From JAAYAY01 sp963674575 (lineage in GTDB: Bacteria > Planctomycetota > Planctomycetia > Pirellulales > Thermoguttaceae), in the NCBI GenBank assembly GCA_963674575.2, contig CAXXQT010000009.1:1426001-1490000 (forward strand): a stretch of DNA of 64,000 bases, written 5' to 3'. Below the pieces are notes generated by a model. The model had not been told where the DNA came from. It did no database searches and worked only from the letters and a program-made list of their open reading frames with translations. Position 1 is the first letter of the stretch; each line of letters begins with the position of its first letter. This document shows positions 36,499 through 44,739 of this stretch, in pieces. A program made the position numbers and the translations under genes.

Positions 36499-37533
36499 AT
36501 GTCCGAAACAGCGTGGAGAGCGAACAGGAGAGTTCTTATTAAAGCCGCCTATATCGAACAGCCTGGGCCTCCCGAGAACATCCGCTATGGCGACCTGCCG
36601 GATCCGCAGACCGGCGAAGGCCAGGTGCTCGTCCGCGTGGGGGCGGTGGCGGTCAATCCGATCGACACCTATATCCGCAGCGGCGCGATCAGCATGGAGT
36701 TGCCAAAGCCGTTCGTCCCCGGCTGCGACCTGGCGGGCACGGTCGAGGCCGTGGGGGCGGGCGTGGAGCGGTTCCAGCCGGGTGATCGCGTGTGGGGGTC
36801 GAACCAGGGGCTCAAGGGCCGGCAGGGCACATTCTCGGAACTGGCCGCGGTGGATGCCTGCTGGCTCTATCCGACGCCGGACGGCGTGAGCGATCGCGAC
36901 GCGGCCGCCACGGCGCTGGTGGCGATCACGGCCCATTTGGGCCTCGTTCGCGATGCGGGTGTCCAGCCTGGAGAGATCGTGTTCGTCCACGGCGGTACGG
37001 GTGGCGTGGGGTCGTGCGTGGTTCAGATCGCGCGGGCCCTCGGCGCCAAGGTGGTGGCCACGGCCGGAAGCGACGAGAAGGTCGAGGCCTGCCGCCGGCT
37101 CGGCGCCGATTGCGTGATCCAATACAAGAAGGAAGATGTTGATGGGGCGCTTAAGGCCTACGCGCCCGACGGGGTCGATGTGTGGTTCGAGACCTTGCGC
37201 GAGCAGGACTTGGTGCAGGCGGTTTCGCACTTGCGGATGCGGGGACGGCTCGTTCTGATGGCCGGGCGGGACGCCACGCCGGTCTTCCCTGTGGGACCCT
37301 TCTACGTGAAGGACTGCAAAGTGCTGGGCTTTGCCATGTTCAATGCCCCGGCCGAGGAGCAGGCCCGCGCGGCCCACGACATCAACACCTGGCTGGCGGA
37401 GGGCAAGCTGCGGGCCAAAATCGGGCGGGTGATGAAGCTGGAAGAGGCCGCCGCTGCCCACCGCCTGCAGGAAGAAAACACCCTGCAAGCGGCCGGCACC
37501 CTTGCGGGCAAGATTGTTCTGGAGCCAAAGTAG
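36499..37533 (+). CDS. Quinone oxidoreductase, zinc-type alcohol dehydrogenase superfamily
   Basis: A NADPH-dependent quinone reductase-like protein of up to 344 aa. It has a GroES-like N-terminal domain (KAAYIEQPGPPENIRYGDLP, VNPIDTYIRSGA) and a Rossmann domain with VHGGTGGVGSCVVQIARALG. Zinc ligands of true alcohol dehydrogenases are absent, as is usual for this branch. The ATG at 36499 has no ribosome site, whereas AGGAGA at 36526 lies six bases before an ATT at 36538, precisely where family similarity begins (I-K-A-A-Y). ATT may therefore be the real start. It stands alone. Confidence 0.88.
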   Translation: MSETAWRANRRVLIKAAYIEQPGPPENIRYGDLPDPQTGEGQVLVRVGAVAVNPIDTYIRSGAISMELPKPFVPGCDLAGTVEAVGAGVERFQPGDRVWGSNQGLKGRQGTFSELAAVDACWLYPTPDGVSDRDAAATALVAITAHLGLVRDAGVQPGEIVFVHGGTGGVGSCVVQIARALGAKVVATAGSDEKVEACRRLGADCVIQYKKEDVDGALKAYAPDGVDVWFETLREQDLVQAVSHLRMRGRLVLMAGRDATPVFPVGPFYVKDCKVLGFAMFNAPAEEQARAAHDINTWLAEGKLRAKIGRVMKLEEAAAAHRLQEENTLQAAGTLAGKIVLEPK

Positions 37534-37629
37534 CAGGCACGCTCCGCCGTGCCGTCCGCCAAGCGGTGGAGAGGGCTTGACACCTCAACGATTCGAATTC
37601 ATTTGAATGAACGGATGGACTGACGGATA

Positions 37630-38922
37630 CTATTCGTCCAACATGGCCTGACGAACCGCGTCGAGTCCGATGCCGAATACGGCTCGGCTGATGGCGTCGA
37701 GCTTCTCGGGCTCTGCCTGAAGGTGCAGCGTTCGGTGGCAGTGGGTGAGCGACTCGCCCGTTGCCAACGCGGCGGCGGGGGAGAGCGACTCGATTTCGTA
37801 GAAGGAGCCGAAGGCTTCGCCGCCGGGTTCGGGAGGGCCGTCGTTGTAGGCGTTGGCCACGTCGCCCACGTAGGGGGCCGGCGTGTCGAAGCCCCACATG
37901 TTGTTCATGTAGTCGTGCTTCGTCGGATCGTCGGGCATGGTGAACTGGACGATCGTGAGCGTGCCGGCGGCGAAGTCGATCGAGCCGAGCACGTTCTTCG
38001 CCCGCCGCTGCGACGTGCCGATCTTGGCGCGAAACTTGGCGTCGGCGCGGAACAGGATGGCCTCGGGGAGGACCTTGAGCCGCTCGGCGGGCACCTCGCC
38101 AAAATAGTCGGACTTGACGACCGGCCCCAGTTCGCTTTCGTCGCCCGGACGGTACGGCACGACGATCACCGTTTCCGGGCCGGCGTTGAGCATGCCGAGC
38201 ATCCAGATCGACACGAGGCCGCCCTCGCGGGTCATGGCCGGACCGTTGTTCGAGATGGAGTTGGCCGTCTCGTAGGCCACGAGTTTCACGTCGTCGCCCT
38301 GCATCAGTCCGGCCGCCTCGCCGAACAGGCTTGCAAGATCGTCCGTGCCGAGCAAGCGGACGTCGCGGGTGACGGCAAAGTCGAACTGCGTGCCCGAGGC
38401 GTTCTGCAACTTCATTTCCCGTTTCATCCGGCAGGTTGAGCTGTCGGGCGGGGCGACCAGTTCGTAGGCCCCATTGTTCATGTTGTCGGCCGTGTACCAG
38501 TGGTCGAGGGTCTGCTCGGCGCCCGGCGCGAACCAGAGGCTGAACCGTCCCCCTTCCGGCGAAAGCCACATGCGGTCTTCGGCGCCGTAGTTGTTGAATC
38601 GCTTGTCGAGCTGGCCCCACTCAACGAAACCCCGGTTGACGAAGCCGAAACTTGTGCCGTCGTTTCCGCCACAGCTCGACGTCATCACCCGACCCTGCCA
38701 CTCGGGGCAGACGGCCACTCGGGCGCCGCCGGGATCGCTGAGTTCCACCAGGTTGGTATGCTTTGCAATGAACTCGCGCACTTCGCCGTAAGACATTTCT
38801 TCGCCTTTCGTTTCTGTTCCATGTGACAGGGCGGCCAGGCCGAACACGATCAGGGGCAAGACCATTCTCGATAGGGCCCACACGGCGCCACATCGGGGAT
38901 CGTTTTTCGCATTCACGTTCAT
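37630..38922 (-). CDS. Exported DUF6786-like protein
   Basis: A 430-aa protein with a signal peptide (residues about 18-34). Segments such as VCPEWQGRVMTSSCGGNDGTS, RMWLSPEGGRFSLWFAPG and YEIESLSPAAALATGESLTH fit DUF6786, as recalled from related exported proteins of planctomycetes and bacteroidetes. The fold is probably a beta-sandwich related to carbohydrate-active enzymes. The start at 38922 overlaps the ferredoxin stop by ATGA, so the two are coupled, which is odd for an exported and a cytoplasmic protein. Confidence 0.6.
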   Translation of the reverse strand: MNVNAKNDPRCGAVWALSRMVLPLIVFGLAALSHGTETKGEEMSYGEVREFIAKHTNLVELSDPGGARVAVCPEWQGRVMTSSCGGNDGTSFGFVNRGFVEWGQLDKRFNNYGAEDRMWLSPEGGRFSLWFAPGAEQTLDHWYTADNMNNGAYELVAPPDSSTCRMKREMKLQNASGTQFDFAVTRDVRLLGTDDLASLFGEAAGLMQGDDVKLVAYETANSISNNGPAMTREGGLVSIWMLGMLNAGPETVIVVPYRPGDESELGPVVKSDYFGEVPAERLKVLPEAILFRADAKFRAKIGTSQRRAKNVLGSIDFAAGTLTIVQFTMPDDPTKHDYMNNMWGFDTPAPYVGDVANAYNDGPPEPGGEAFGSFYEIESLSPAAALATGESLTHCHRTLHLQAEPEKLDAISRAVFGIGLDAVRQAMLDE

Positions 38923-39371
38923 TGCGTCACCTGTCGGAGTTGTCGCTCGGCCGCCTCGTGGAGCCGGAGCCGGTTCTGGCTGGCCAGGGGCAGCGGGCCG
39001 GCGGCCAGGTTCACCCAGGCGGGAAGATCGGCAACCGGCGCCATTTCGATCGCCTCCCAGGGGCAGACGAGCATGGTGTAGGCAATGGTATTTTTCCGCG
39101 GCAGCCGGATACAGAGCCGGCAGCCGATGCAGCGGTCCCAATCGATTTCGCACCAGCCCTGCAGACCGGGAGAATCGGGGAAGGGGGTGACCACCGCGAT
39201 ACAGTCGACGGGGCAGACCTCGATGCAGGCCCGGCAGCCGGTGCAGTTGTCGGCGTCGATCACCGCCAGCTCCTTGGGGAGCTTCTTGCGCGGGACCGAC
39301 GCGGCCGGCGTTCCCGGCGGCAGGGGACTCCCACGATCGGCAGGGACAGGTTTTCCTGGGGGATCGGACAT
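38919..39371 (-). CDS. 2[4Fe-4S] ferredoxin-like protein with atypical second cluster
   Basis: A 150-aa protein. The first cluster motif is regular (Cys43, 46, 49 and 53: CTGCRACIEVCP). In the second, Cys81, 84 and 87 are regular but the fourth Cys is not at 91; the next is Cys103, in CPWEAIEM, so the ligand spacing is extended by twelve residues. Extra Cys at 57 and 74 might also bind. It should carry electrons in the cytoplasm. It is the first gene of a two-gene unit with the DUF6786-like protein. Confidence 0.82.
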   Translation of the reverse strand: MSDPPGKPVPADRGSPLPPGTPAASVPRKKLPKELAVIDADNCTGCRACIEVCPVDCIAVVTPFPDSPGLQGWCEIDWDRCIGCRLCIRLPRKNTIAYTMLVCPWEAIEMAPVADLPAWVNLAAGPLPLASQNRLRLHEAAERQLRQVTQ

Positions 39372-39534
39372 GGTTCGACTTGGGGTGGGCCTGGGTGTGC
39401 CCGTTGCACTAACGCGGACGCCGGTTCATGATAGTGGAGTCGGCCGCCCCTTTGAAGGAGGCGGCAAACGCGAGCTCGCGGCCAATTCGGCCGTCGGCGC
39501 GACGGTTTCCCTGAACCCTAGAGGATCTCAATCG

Positions 39535-40137
39535 ATGAAGAAAGCACTTTGCATGGCCGGGGCGATCTGTTTCGTCCTCGCGTCGTTTGCGGCGGCGGAC
39601 GACGAATTCCACTCCATTTTCGACGGCAAGACACTCGACGGCTGGAAAGTCAACGAGGGCGGCACGGGTTTTACGGTTGAAGACGGCACGATCACCGGCC
39701 ACGGTGGGCGGTGCCACGTGTTCTACGTGAAAGAGGAGCTCAAGGACTTCGAACTGAAGGTTGACGTGAAGGTCAGCGACGGGGGGAACTCGGGCATCTA
39801 TTTCCACACGGCCTACCAGGAAGAGGGCTGGCCCGAGGTGGGGCACGAAGTGCAGGTCAACGCCACGCACACCGACCCGGTCAAGACGGGCAGTCTCTAC
39901 AACGTGGTCAAGCTTTTCGAGTCGGCCGCCAAGCCCAACGAGTGGTTCACCATGCACATCGTGGTGAAGGGCGAGACGCTTCGCGTGAGCGTCAACGACA
40001 AGGTCCTGTACGAGTATGTCCAGCCACCGGGAGTCACCATCCCCCGCCGGATCAATAAGGGCATCATCGCCTTCCAGCAGCATGATCCCAAGAGCAAGGC
40101 CAACTACCGGAATATCTTGCTGAAGAAGTTGGACTGA
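39535..40137 (+). CDS. Exported DUF1080 (3-keto-disaccharide hydrolase-like) protein
   Basis: A 200-aa exported protein of the DUF1080 family, a concanavalin-like beta-sandwich that in characterised members cleaves 3-keto-glycosides. The signal peptide covers residues 1-21 (ASFAAADD). FHSIFDGKTLDGWKVNEGG, NSGIYFHTAYQEEGWPEVGHEVQV and GIIAFQQHD are diagnostic. The ATG at 39535 follows GAGG by about ten bases. A good intrinsic terminator lies 35 bp past the stop. It is divergent from the ferredoxin unit. Confidence 0.9.
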   Translation: MKKALCMAGAICFVLASFAAADDEFHSIFDGKTLDGWKVNEGGTGFTVEDGTITGHGGRCHVFYVKEELKDFELKVDVKVSDGGNSGIYFHTAYQEEGWPEVGHEVQVNATHTDPVKTGSLYNVVKLFESAAKPNEWFTMHIVVKGETLRVSVNDKVLYEYVQPPGVTIPRRINKGIIAFQQHDPKSKANYRNILLKKLD

Positions 40138-40171
40138 TTCCCCACAGTCTGCTGTTCAAATGACTCAACCG

Positions 40172-40214
40172 AAAGCCCTCGCGGTCCACGTGACGGAACG
40201 CGAGGGCTTTGGTT
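40172..40214 (+). terminator. Intrinsic terminator after DUF1080 gene
   Basis: AAAGCCCTCGCG at 40172-40183 pairs perfectly with CGCGAGGGCTTT at 40199-40210; the following GGTTTC is a weak U-rich tail. Confidence 0.7.
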
Positions 40215-40253
40215 TCTTGGGCGATGGAGGGGTGGGCGAGGCGAACCGATGGA

Positions 40254-40286
40254 TTGCCAGAAGAAGGTCTGTATGCCGACCGACCG
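40254..40286. repeat. Family G repeat, copy 1
   Basis: GCCAGAAGAAGGTCTGTATG followed by CCGACCGACCGGG. A similar run (GGCAGAAGAAGGTCCGCATG) is at 44424-44457. Between 40287 and 40557 the only other structure seen is a short hairpin AAGCCCC-TATA-GGGGGCTT near 40346. Confidence 0.55.
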
Positions 40287-40557
40287 GGTAATGTCCTCCT
40301 AAAAACACAGACGACGCTCAAGCCGCTACTTTCGATGGACTTTCAAGCCCCTATAGGGGGCTTTGCGAAGATCCCCCAGAAACCCCAAGAAACGCGACGT
40401 CTCCCGCTTTCGGGGTAGTGAATGTGTATTGAGTGGGTAGTACACTTGTTCCTGCCTGATTCGTTACGCGGAAGTTGGGATAAGAACTTAGGCTGATCGT
40501 GAGGTTGCTGGGAGAGGGCTAAGCCAATACACGCACGTTGGTTGGCGCTTTGCCAAA

Positions 40558-40647
40558 GGAGCGGTGGCCGAGTGGTCTAAGGCGCTGGATTGAAAATCCA
40601 GTGATTATCTGAACAATGATCCGTGGGTTCGAATCCCACCCGCTCCG
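40558..40647 (+). tRNA. Class II (serine-type) tRNA with anticodon GAA
   Basis: A 90-base cloverleaf: acceptor GGAGCGG/CCGCTCC, D arm GCC/GGC, anticodon stem CTGGA/TCCAG with loop TTGAAAA, a long variable arm with a six-pair stem, T arm GTGGG/CCCAC with TTCGAAT, and discriminator G. The long arm and G73 are serine features; the loop centres on GAA, the phenylalanine anticodon, at 40592-40594. No CCA is encoded. A strong terminator follows at 40740. A single G-to-A change from GGA would explain the anticodon. Whether it is charged with Ser, Phe or nothing is open. Confidence 0.85.
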
Positions 40648-40707
40648 GCTTTTCCAAATGGCCACATTTCGCTTGACTTGCAATGTGTTGGGGCCGATAA
40701 TTCAAGT

Positions 40708-40739
40708 GTTCAGATAATCACTGGGTGTCCAATCCAGCG
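40708..40739 (-). repeat. Inverted partial copy of the tRNA anticodon and variable arms
   Basis: Read on the minus strand, this 32-base segment matches tRNA positions 40583-40614 at 29 of 32 places. Its anticodon loop is TTGGACA, so the copied anticodon is GGA (Ser). No acceptor or T arm is present, so it is not a tRNA gene. Confidence 0.88.
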
Positions 40740-40774
40740 AACCCCCGAAACACAACCGTTTCGGGGGTTTTTTT
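40740..40774 (+). terminator. Intrinsic terminator downstream of the tRNA
   Basis: AACCCCCGAAAC and GTTTCGGGGGTT form a perfect 12-bp stem with loop ACAACC, followed by T7 (40768-40774). It immediately follows the inverted tRNA fragment. Confidence 0.92.
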
Positions 40775-40793
40775 ATGCTTTTACGCCGCCAAG

Positions 40794-41000
40794 TTAACGA
40801 GCGTTTCCAGGCTCCACTTCTGAGAAACTGAGCCAGAAGCCATGGCTGGTATCGCATTCTTGCCAAGGGCCATGTTCGGGCGGCAGTCGTCGTACCAGGC
40901 CACGAAGATGAGCCTCCAGACTTGCCATGAGATCGTCGAGCGTGAACGGCCTGTCTATTGCCAGTTCGACCACATTCTCGATGAACAAGTCTGACGGACA
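40794..41000 (-). pseudogene. Possible gene fragment (uncertain)
   Basis: A frame ending at 40794 reads like protein (FIENVVELAIDRPFTLDDLM, then LEAHLRGLVRRLPPEHGPWQ) but no start or family was found, and upstream residues look non-coding. It may be a remnant of a lost gene. Confidence 0.25.
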
Positions 41001-41050
41001 GGGCGGGTTGGTTGGGATGGCCCGCCTTGCCCCCCCCTGCATTGAGCAGG

Positions 41051-44000
41051 TCATTTGCCTGCCAGGCAGACGATGCGTCCGTCGCGTTGGCAAAGGAACA
41101 GTCGGCCATCGGCGGCGATCAGGCCGTCGAAGACGGGAGGCGACTGGAGCTTCACCTCGCCGAGCTGGTTTCCGTCGGCAGCCGACAGGCTCACGAGGGA
41201 CGCGCCACGACGACCTTCAAAGGCGGCGAAAGGATCTTCTTCGTCGAACACGTCGGGCGGCCCGGCCACGAACAGGGTGTCGCCCGCCTTGACCATGGCC
41301 CGTACGCGAACCGGGAGCCACTTCTGCCAGACGGTCGGCTCGGCTCGCGTGTAGCCGATCATCTTGTCCAGTCCGAAGGCTTCGCTGTCGAGAGAACGCA
41401 TTTCGGCGTTGGCTCGCGCTCGCGAGTAGTCGGACTGGGGCAGCCACGGAATCGGTTCTCGCGCACCAGGCTCGCCCACAATCTGGGGCTCGTTCGTGTT
41501 CTCATCCGCGAAGAGCAGGTAGCCTTCCCTGCCAGGGAAGAACATGGGGCTGTGGACGTTGCGGCGATAGAAGGCGCGGAGGGCATACGTGCGCTCGTCG
41601 TCGACCACCAGGATCTGGCCGGTCTTGGGGGCCTGGTTGGCCAGTTGGAAGCCGGGCCAGCGCTTCGAGTACATCCAGAACGTGCGGTTATACCACGAAT
41701 CGTCCAGTAGGCCTGCCGTGGAAAAAACATGCAGGCCCACGTCTTTCTCGCCTTTGCTCGAAAGCACTTCGTCGGGCACTTCCTTCAGATCCCGGGCCAG
41801 CTTCTTCTGCCGCATGTAGAGGAACCCGCCCTCGCTGACCAACACGTCGGAGTTGGCTCCGGGAATGTAGAACGCCAGGTCGCGCTCGCCGTCGATCGAG
41901 CGGTGGGGTCCTTCGAGCAGACCCTTGTGCAGGAGCTTGCCGGTGGCCGGATCCAGACCGCAAAGGCGGATTCCGCCGTCCAGGTAGGTCGAACGGCCTG
42001 CCGTGAAGTAGGCCACGCCCTGATCGACGAGCACGCTGCCGTGGACGGGCCAGACCGATTCGATCTGATCGAAGGCGGCAATCCTCACATCCGCCGGCGC
42101 TGCGAGGAATTTCCACACGAGCTGGCCGTCCGAGGCACGCAGACAATAGACGCGGCCGTCGGTCGAGCCGAAGAGCACGGTTCCTGCGTGGAAAGTGGGC
42201 GGCGAGTCGACTCGGGCCCCAGCTGTGAAGCTCCAGAGCGCCTTGCCCGAGGCCGCATCGAGGGCATGGACCGTGTGCGTGTCGCGCTGGGCAACGAACA
42301 GCTTGCCGTCGGCCGCCACGGGTGCCGAAAGTTTGCCACCCAGGTTGACCTGCCAGGCGGCGGAAACTTCCGGGGCGATAGTCGCCGAGGTTGTGCCGCG
42401 GCGTCGGGCATCGTGGCGGAACGTGGGCCAGTCGCCAGGCGAGGCCACCGTTGGCTCGACTTCTCCGAAGGCCAGGCCCTTCGTGAGGCGGTCGGCATCG
42501 TCAACCTCCTTGATGGTCGAAAGGGCATCGCGCTTCAGAGCCGCATAGCCGAGCAACTTGGCGCCCGGCTGGCAGAAGCACTGGTCGGGCGGCACGTAGA
42601 GCATGCCGTTGCACGGCATCATTCCGTACCGGCAGGCCCCGCGGATGAAGTTGTTCATGCCGTGGTCGTCGGCCTGAAAGTCGAGGTATTCGGCCCCTTC
42701 GTAGGAACTGATCAGGTAATGGGTGGTTGCCTTGTTGCGATAGCAGCGGTGGTGATGTTCCGGACTGCGGAGATTGTTCACGTGGATGCGGTCTTTTTCT
42801 TCGCCGGTTCGCAGGTCCCAGCCGACGACGACCACGTTAGCGCTCTTGGCCTTGGTCGGCTCGCCTTCTTCCGTGGCGTACATCATTCCTCGCCAGACCA
42901 GCCCGTCCACAACGAACAGGTCGTCGCCTTCGCCGCCGCCGATGGGAAGCACCTTCTTCTGCCACAACAGGGAACCATCTTTCGCGTCGAAGGCCATCAC
43001 ACGGGGGCCGCCCTGCATGACGATCACGCCGTCGAAAACCAGCAAGGTCTTGGGAGACGCCCAACCGGGCTGCACCGTCCAGAGCAGTTCTCCTTCGGCA
43101 AGGCTGACCGCGGCCAGTTTCTTGCCGCTGAGATAGACGACTCGGCCGTTGTCGATGGCCAGTGCCAGGGGGCGGATGGGGCCGCTCTCGTGGCGCCAGA
43201 GAACCTTGCCGGTTTGGGCGTCGAAGCCGATCATGGCGGCATCGGCCAGCGAGGCGTCGCCACGGCGCTTGGCCAGGTCTTCCGAGGCCTTGCTCAGATA
43301 GGCGACACCCACGTCGCCTGAAACGAGAATCTCGCTGGTTCCGCTCGTGCCTTCCACCTCGGCAAGCGTGTTGCCGCTCGTGGCGTCGAGAATCGTCACC
43401 GGGCCGCGGTATTCGAGTGTCGTGTAGACGCGATCGCCAACGGAAACGATTCGACGTTGGTTTTCGCCGGGGACATTGGTTCGGGCTGCCCGCAGTTCGG
43501 TCCAGTCCTTGCCGGCATACCGGTCGTAGGCCCACTCGCGCCAGCCCCAGGGGCCGATCGGTCGGCGCCAGAGCTGTTTGCCATTGAAGGCGTCGCGGCA
43601 GATGAGTGCCCAGCGGTCCGGCAATCGCTCGTCGGCAATTCCAATGAGACCTTCATCAAAGAAGTAATAGAGCCGCCTGCCGTCGGAAACGGGCGACTGA
43701 ATACCCGATGGGGTCTCATGGGTGCGCAGCCAAAGGGGCGAGGCCACCCACTGGAGGCTTCGCGGTTGGCCGACCACGTCGTCGTCGGCCACGGCGTTGT
43801 TGTTCGGACTGTGGAGAAAGTGCGTCCAGGCGTCGATGTTGTCGGGCCGAGGCTTGCGAACACAGAGCCATTGGCCCTGCTGGCGGACACAGAAGGCGCC
43901 CTCCGGAGCGAGAACTCGCATCACCTCCTCGCTGCCGACCAGGTCGGGATCGTCGACGACGACCAGGTTCAGCAGATTGTCGGCATAGGGAAGCCGGTTG

Positions 44001-44311
44001 CCCGAGAACGGTTCGATGGAGACCCGTCCGTAGACCCCCTTGGCCTGGAGCCGCTCTCTTGCAGCGGCAACCTTGGCCGGATCGGACTGGAGCCCCTGAA
44101 CGGTGAAGCCCTCGCCGGCCGCCAGGGCCGCCGTGAGGCGGCCGTCGCCCGCCCCGAGGTGAACGACCATTCCGCCGGTTGTCTTGCTCAGTTCGAGCAG
44201 GGTTCTGGCGGTGGCGGCCGGATCGTCATCAGCGCGAGCTGTGATGGCGAGAGACATGCAGAGTGCAGAGCACGCGACGAGTAAGGTTCGACTCGGTCGG
44301 AAGGTGATCAT
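41051..44311 (-). CDS. Exported methyltransferase-like domain fused to PQQ-type beta-propeller
   Basis: A 1086-aa protein with a signal peptide (residues about 1-27). Residues about 45-160 resemble a SAM methyltransferase (MVVHLGAGDGRLTAALAAGE, then VVVDDPDLVGSEEVMRVLAP), an odd placement for an exported protein. Residues about 190-1080 form one or two PQQ/BamB-like propellers with blades such as MIGFDAQTGKVLWRHESG, VMAFDAKDGSLLWQKKVL, VHALDAASGKALWSF and IVCLAGK at the end. No haem motif is present. The ATG at 44311 was chosen for the signal peptide; the frame is open to 44476. The role is unknown. Confidence 0.75.
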   Translation of the reverse strand: MITFRPSRTLLVACSALCMSLAITARADDDPAATARTLLELSKTTGGMVVHLGAGDGRLTAALAAGEGFTVQGLQSDPAKVAAARERLQAKGVYGRVSIEPFSGNRLPYADNLLNLVVVDDPDLVGSEEVMRVLAPEGAFCVRQQGQWLCVRKPRPDNIDAWTHFLHSPNNNAVADDDVVGQPRSLQWVASPLWLRTHETPSGIQSPVSDGRRLYYFFDEGLIGIADERLPDRWALICRDAFNGKQLWRRPIGPWGWREWAYDRYAGKDWTELRAARTNVPGENQRRIVSVGDRVYTTLEYRGPVTILDATSGNTLAEVEGTSGTSEILVSGDVGVAYLSKASEDLAKRRGDASLADAAMIGFDAQTGKVLWRHESGPIRPLALAIDNGRVVYLSGKKLAAVSLAEGELLWTVQPGWASPKTLLVFDGVIVMQGGPRVMAFDAKDGSLLWQKKVLPIGGGEGDDLFVVDGLVWRGMMYATEEGEPTKAKSANVVVVGWDLRTGEEKDRIHVNNLRSPEHHHRCYRNKATTHYLISSYEGAEYLDFQADDHGMNNFIRGACRYGMMPCNGMLYVPPDQCFCQPGAKLLGYAALKRDALSTIKEVDDADRLTKGLAFGEVEPTVASPGDWPTFRHDARRRGTTSATIAPEVSAAWQVNLGGKLSAPVAADGKLFVAQRDTHTVHALDAASGKALWSFTAGARVDSPPTFHAGTVLFGSTDGRVYCLRASDGQLVWKFLAAPADVRIAAFDQIESVWPVHGSVLVDQGVAYFTAGRSTYLDGGIRLCGLDPATGKLLHKGLLEGPHRSIDGERDLAFYIPGANSDVLVSEGGFLYMRQKKLARDLKEVPDEVLSSKGEKDVGLHVFSTAGLLDDSWYNRTFWMYSKRWPGFQLANQAPKTGQILVVDDERTYALRAFYRRNVHSPMFFPGREGYLLFADENTNEPQIVGEPGAREPIPWLPQSDYSRARANAEMRSLDSEAFGLDKMIGYTRAEPTVWQKWLPVRVRAMVKAGDTLFVAGPPDVFDEEDPFAAFEGRRGASLVSLSAADGNQLGEVKLQSPPVFDGLIAADGRLFLCQRDGRIVCLAGK

Positions 44312-44423
44312 GTCGGCAGGCCCCCATTCTAGAGGAGAGAAACTGTCAAGGCCGTTATTGTACACAACAACTTGTAGGATGGGCCACGCGGATTTTTCGG
44401 AAAGGGTCGGGCCACGTCGCCAG

Positions 44424-44457
44424 GATAGTTGGCAGAAGAAGGTCCGCATGCCGACAA
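44424..44457. repeat. Family G repeat, copy 2
   Basis: TTGGCAGAAGAAGGTCCGCA, then TGCCGACAAACCGAG. The 428-bp gap 44312-44739 also holds a hairpin of CCCTCCCC (44686) with GGGGAGGG (44713) and GC-rich spacer, but no gene. Confidence 0.55.
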
Positions 44458-44739
44458 ACCGAGCACGGCCCACCATAAGGCGTCTTCCACTTCAACCAGG
44501 GCGCATCCGGGCATTTGACGCGACGCAACCGGAATCGAATGGAAAGTACAATATAGTGGGCCGCGGCTCGTCTTCCGCCGGTTCCATCTGGCACTTGGAG
44601 AGCGAGCCTGACCGATAAGGGATGCATGTTCAGGTGGGCCGCCTTGGCGCCACCCTACACGTCTGATGGGACGGCCCCTCCCCGGCCCTCCCCCTCGCTC
44701 GCTGCGCTCGCTGGGGAGGGAGAGGTAAGCCATGCCGCT

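Noticed and set aside
35543..36889. A 448-codon frame across the GT2 gene and the quinone oxidoreductase start
   Set aside because: It is in a different frame from both genes and is Arg/Gly-rich without motifs.
40558..40647. Plain tRNA-Phe
   Set aside because: The anticodon is GAA, but the long variable arm and discriminator G do not fit a phenylalanine tRNA body.
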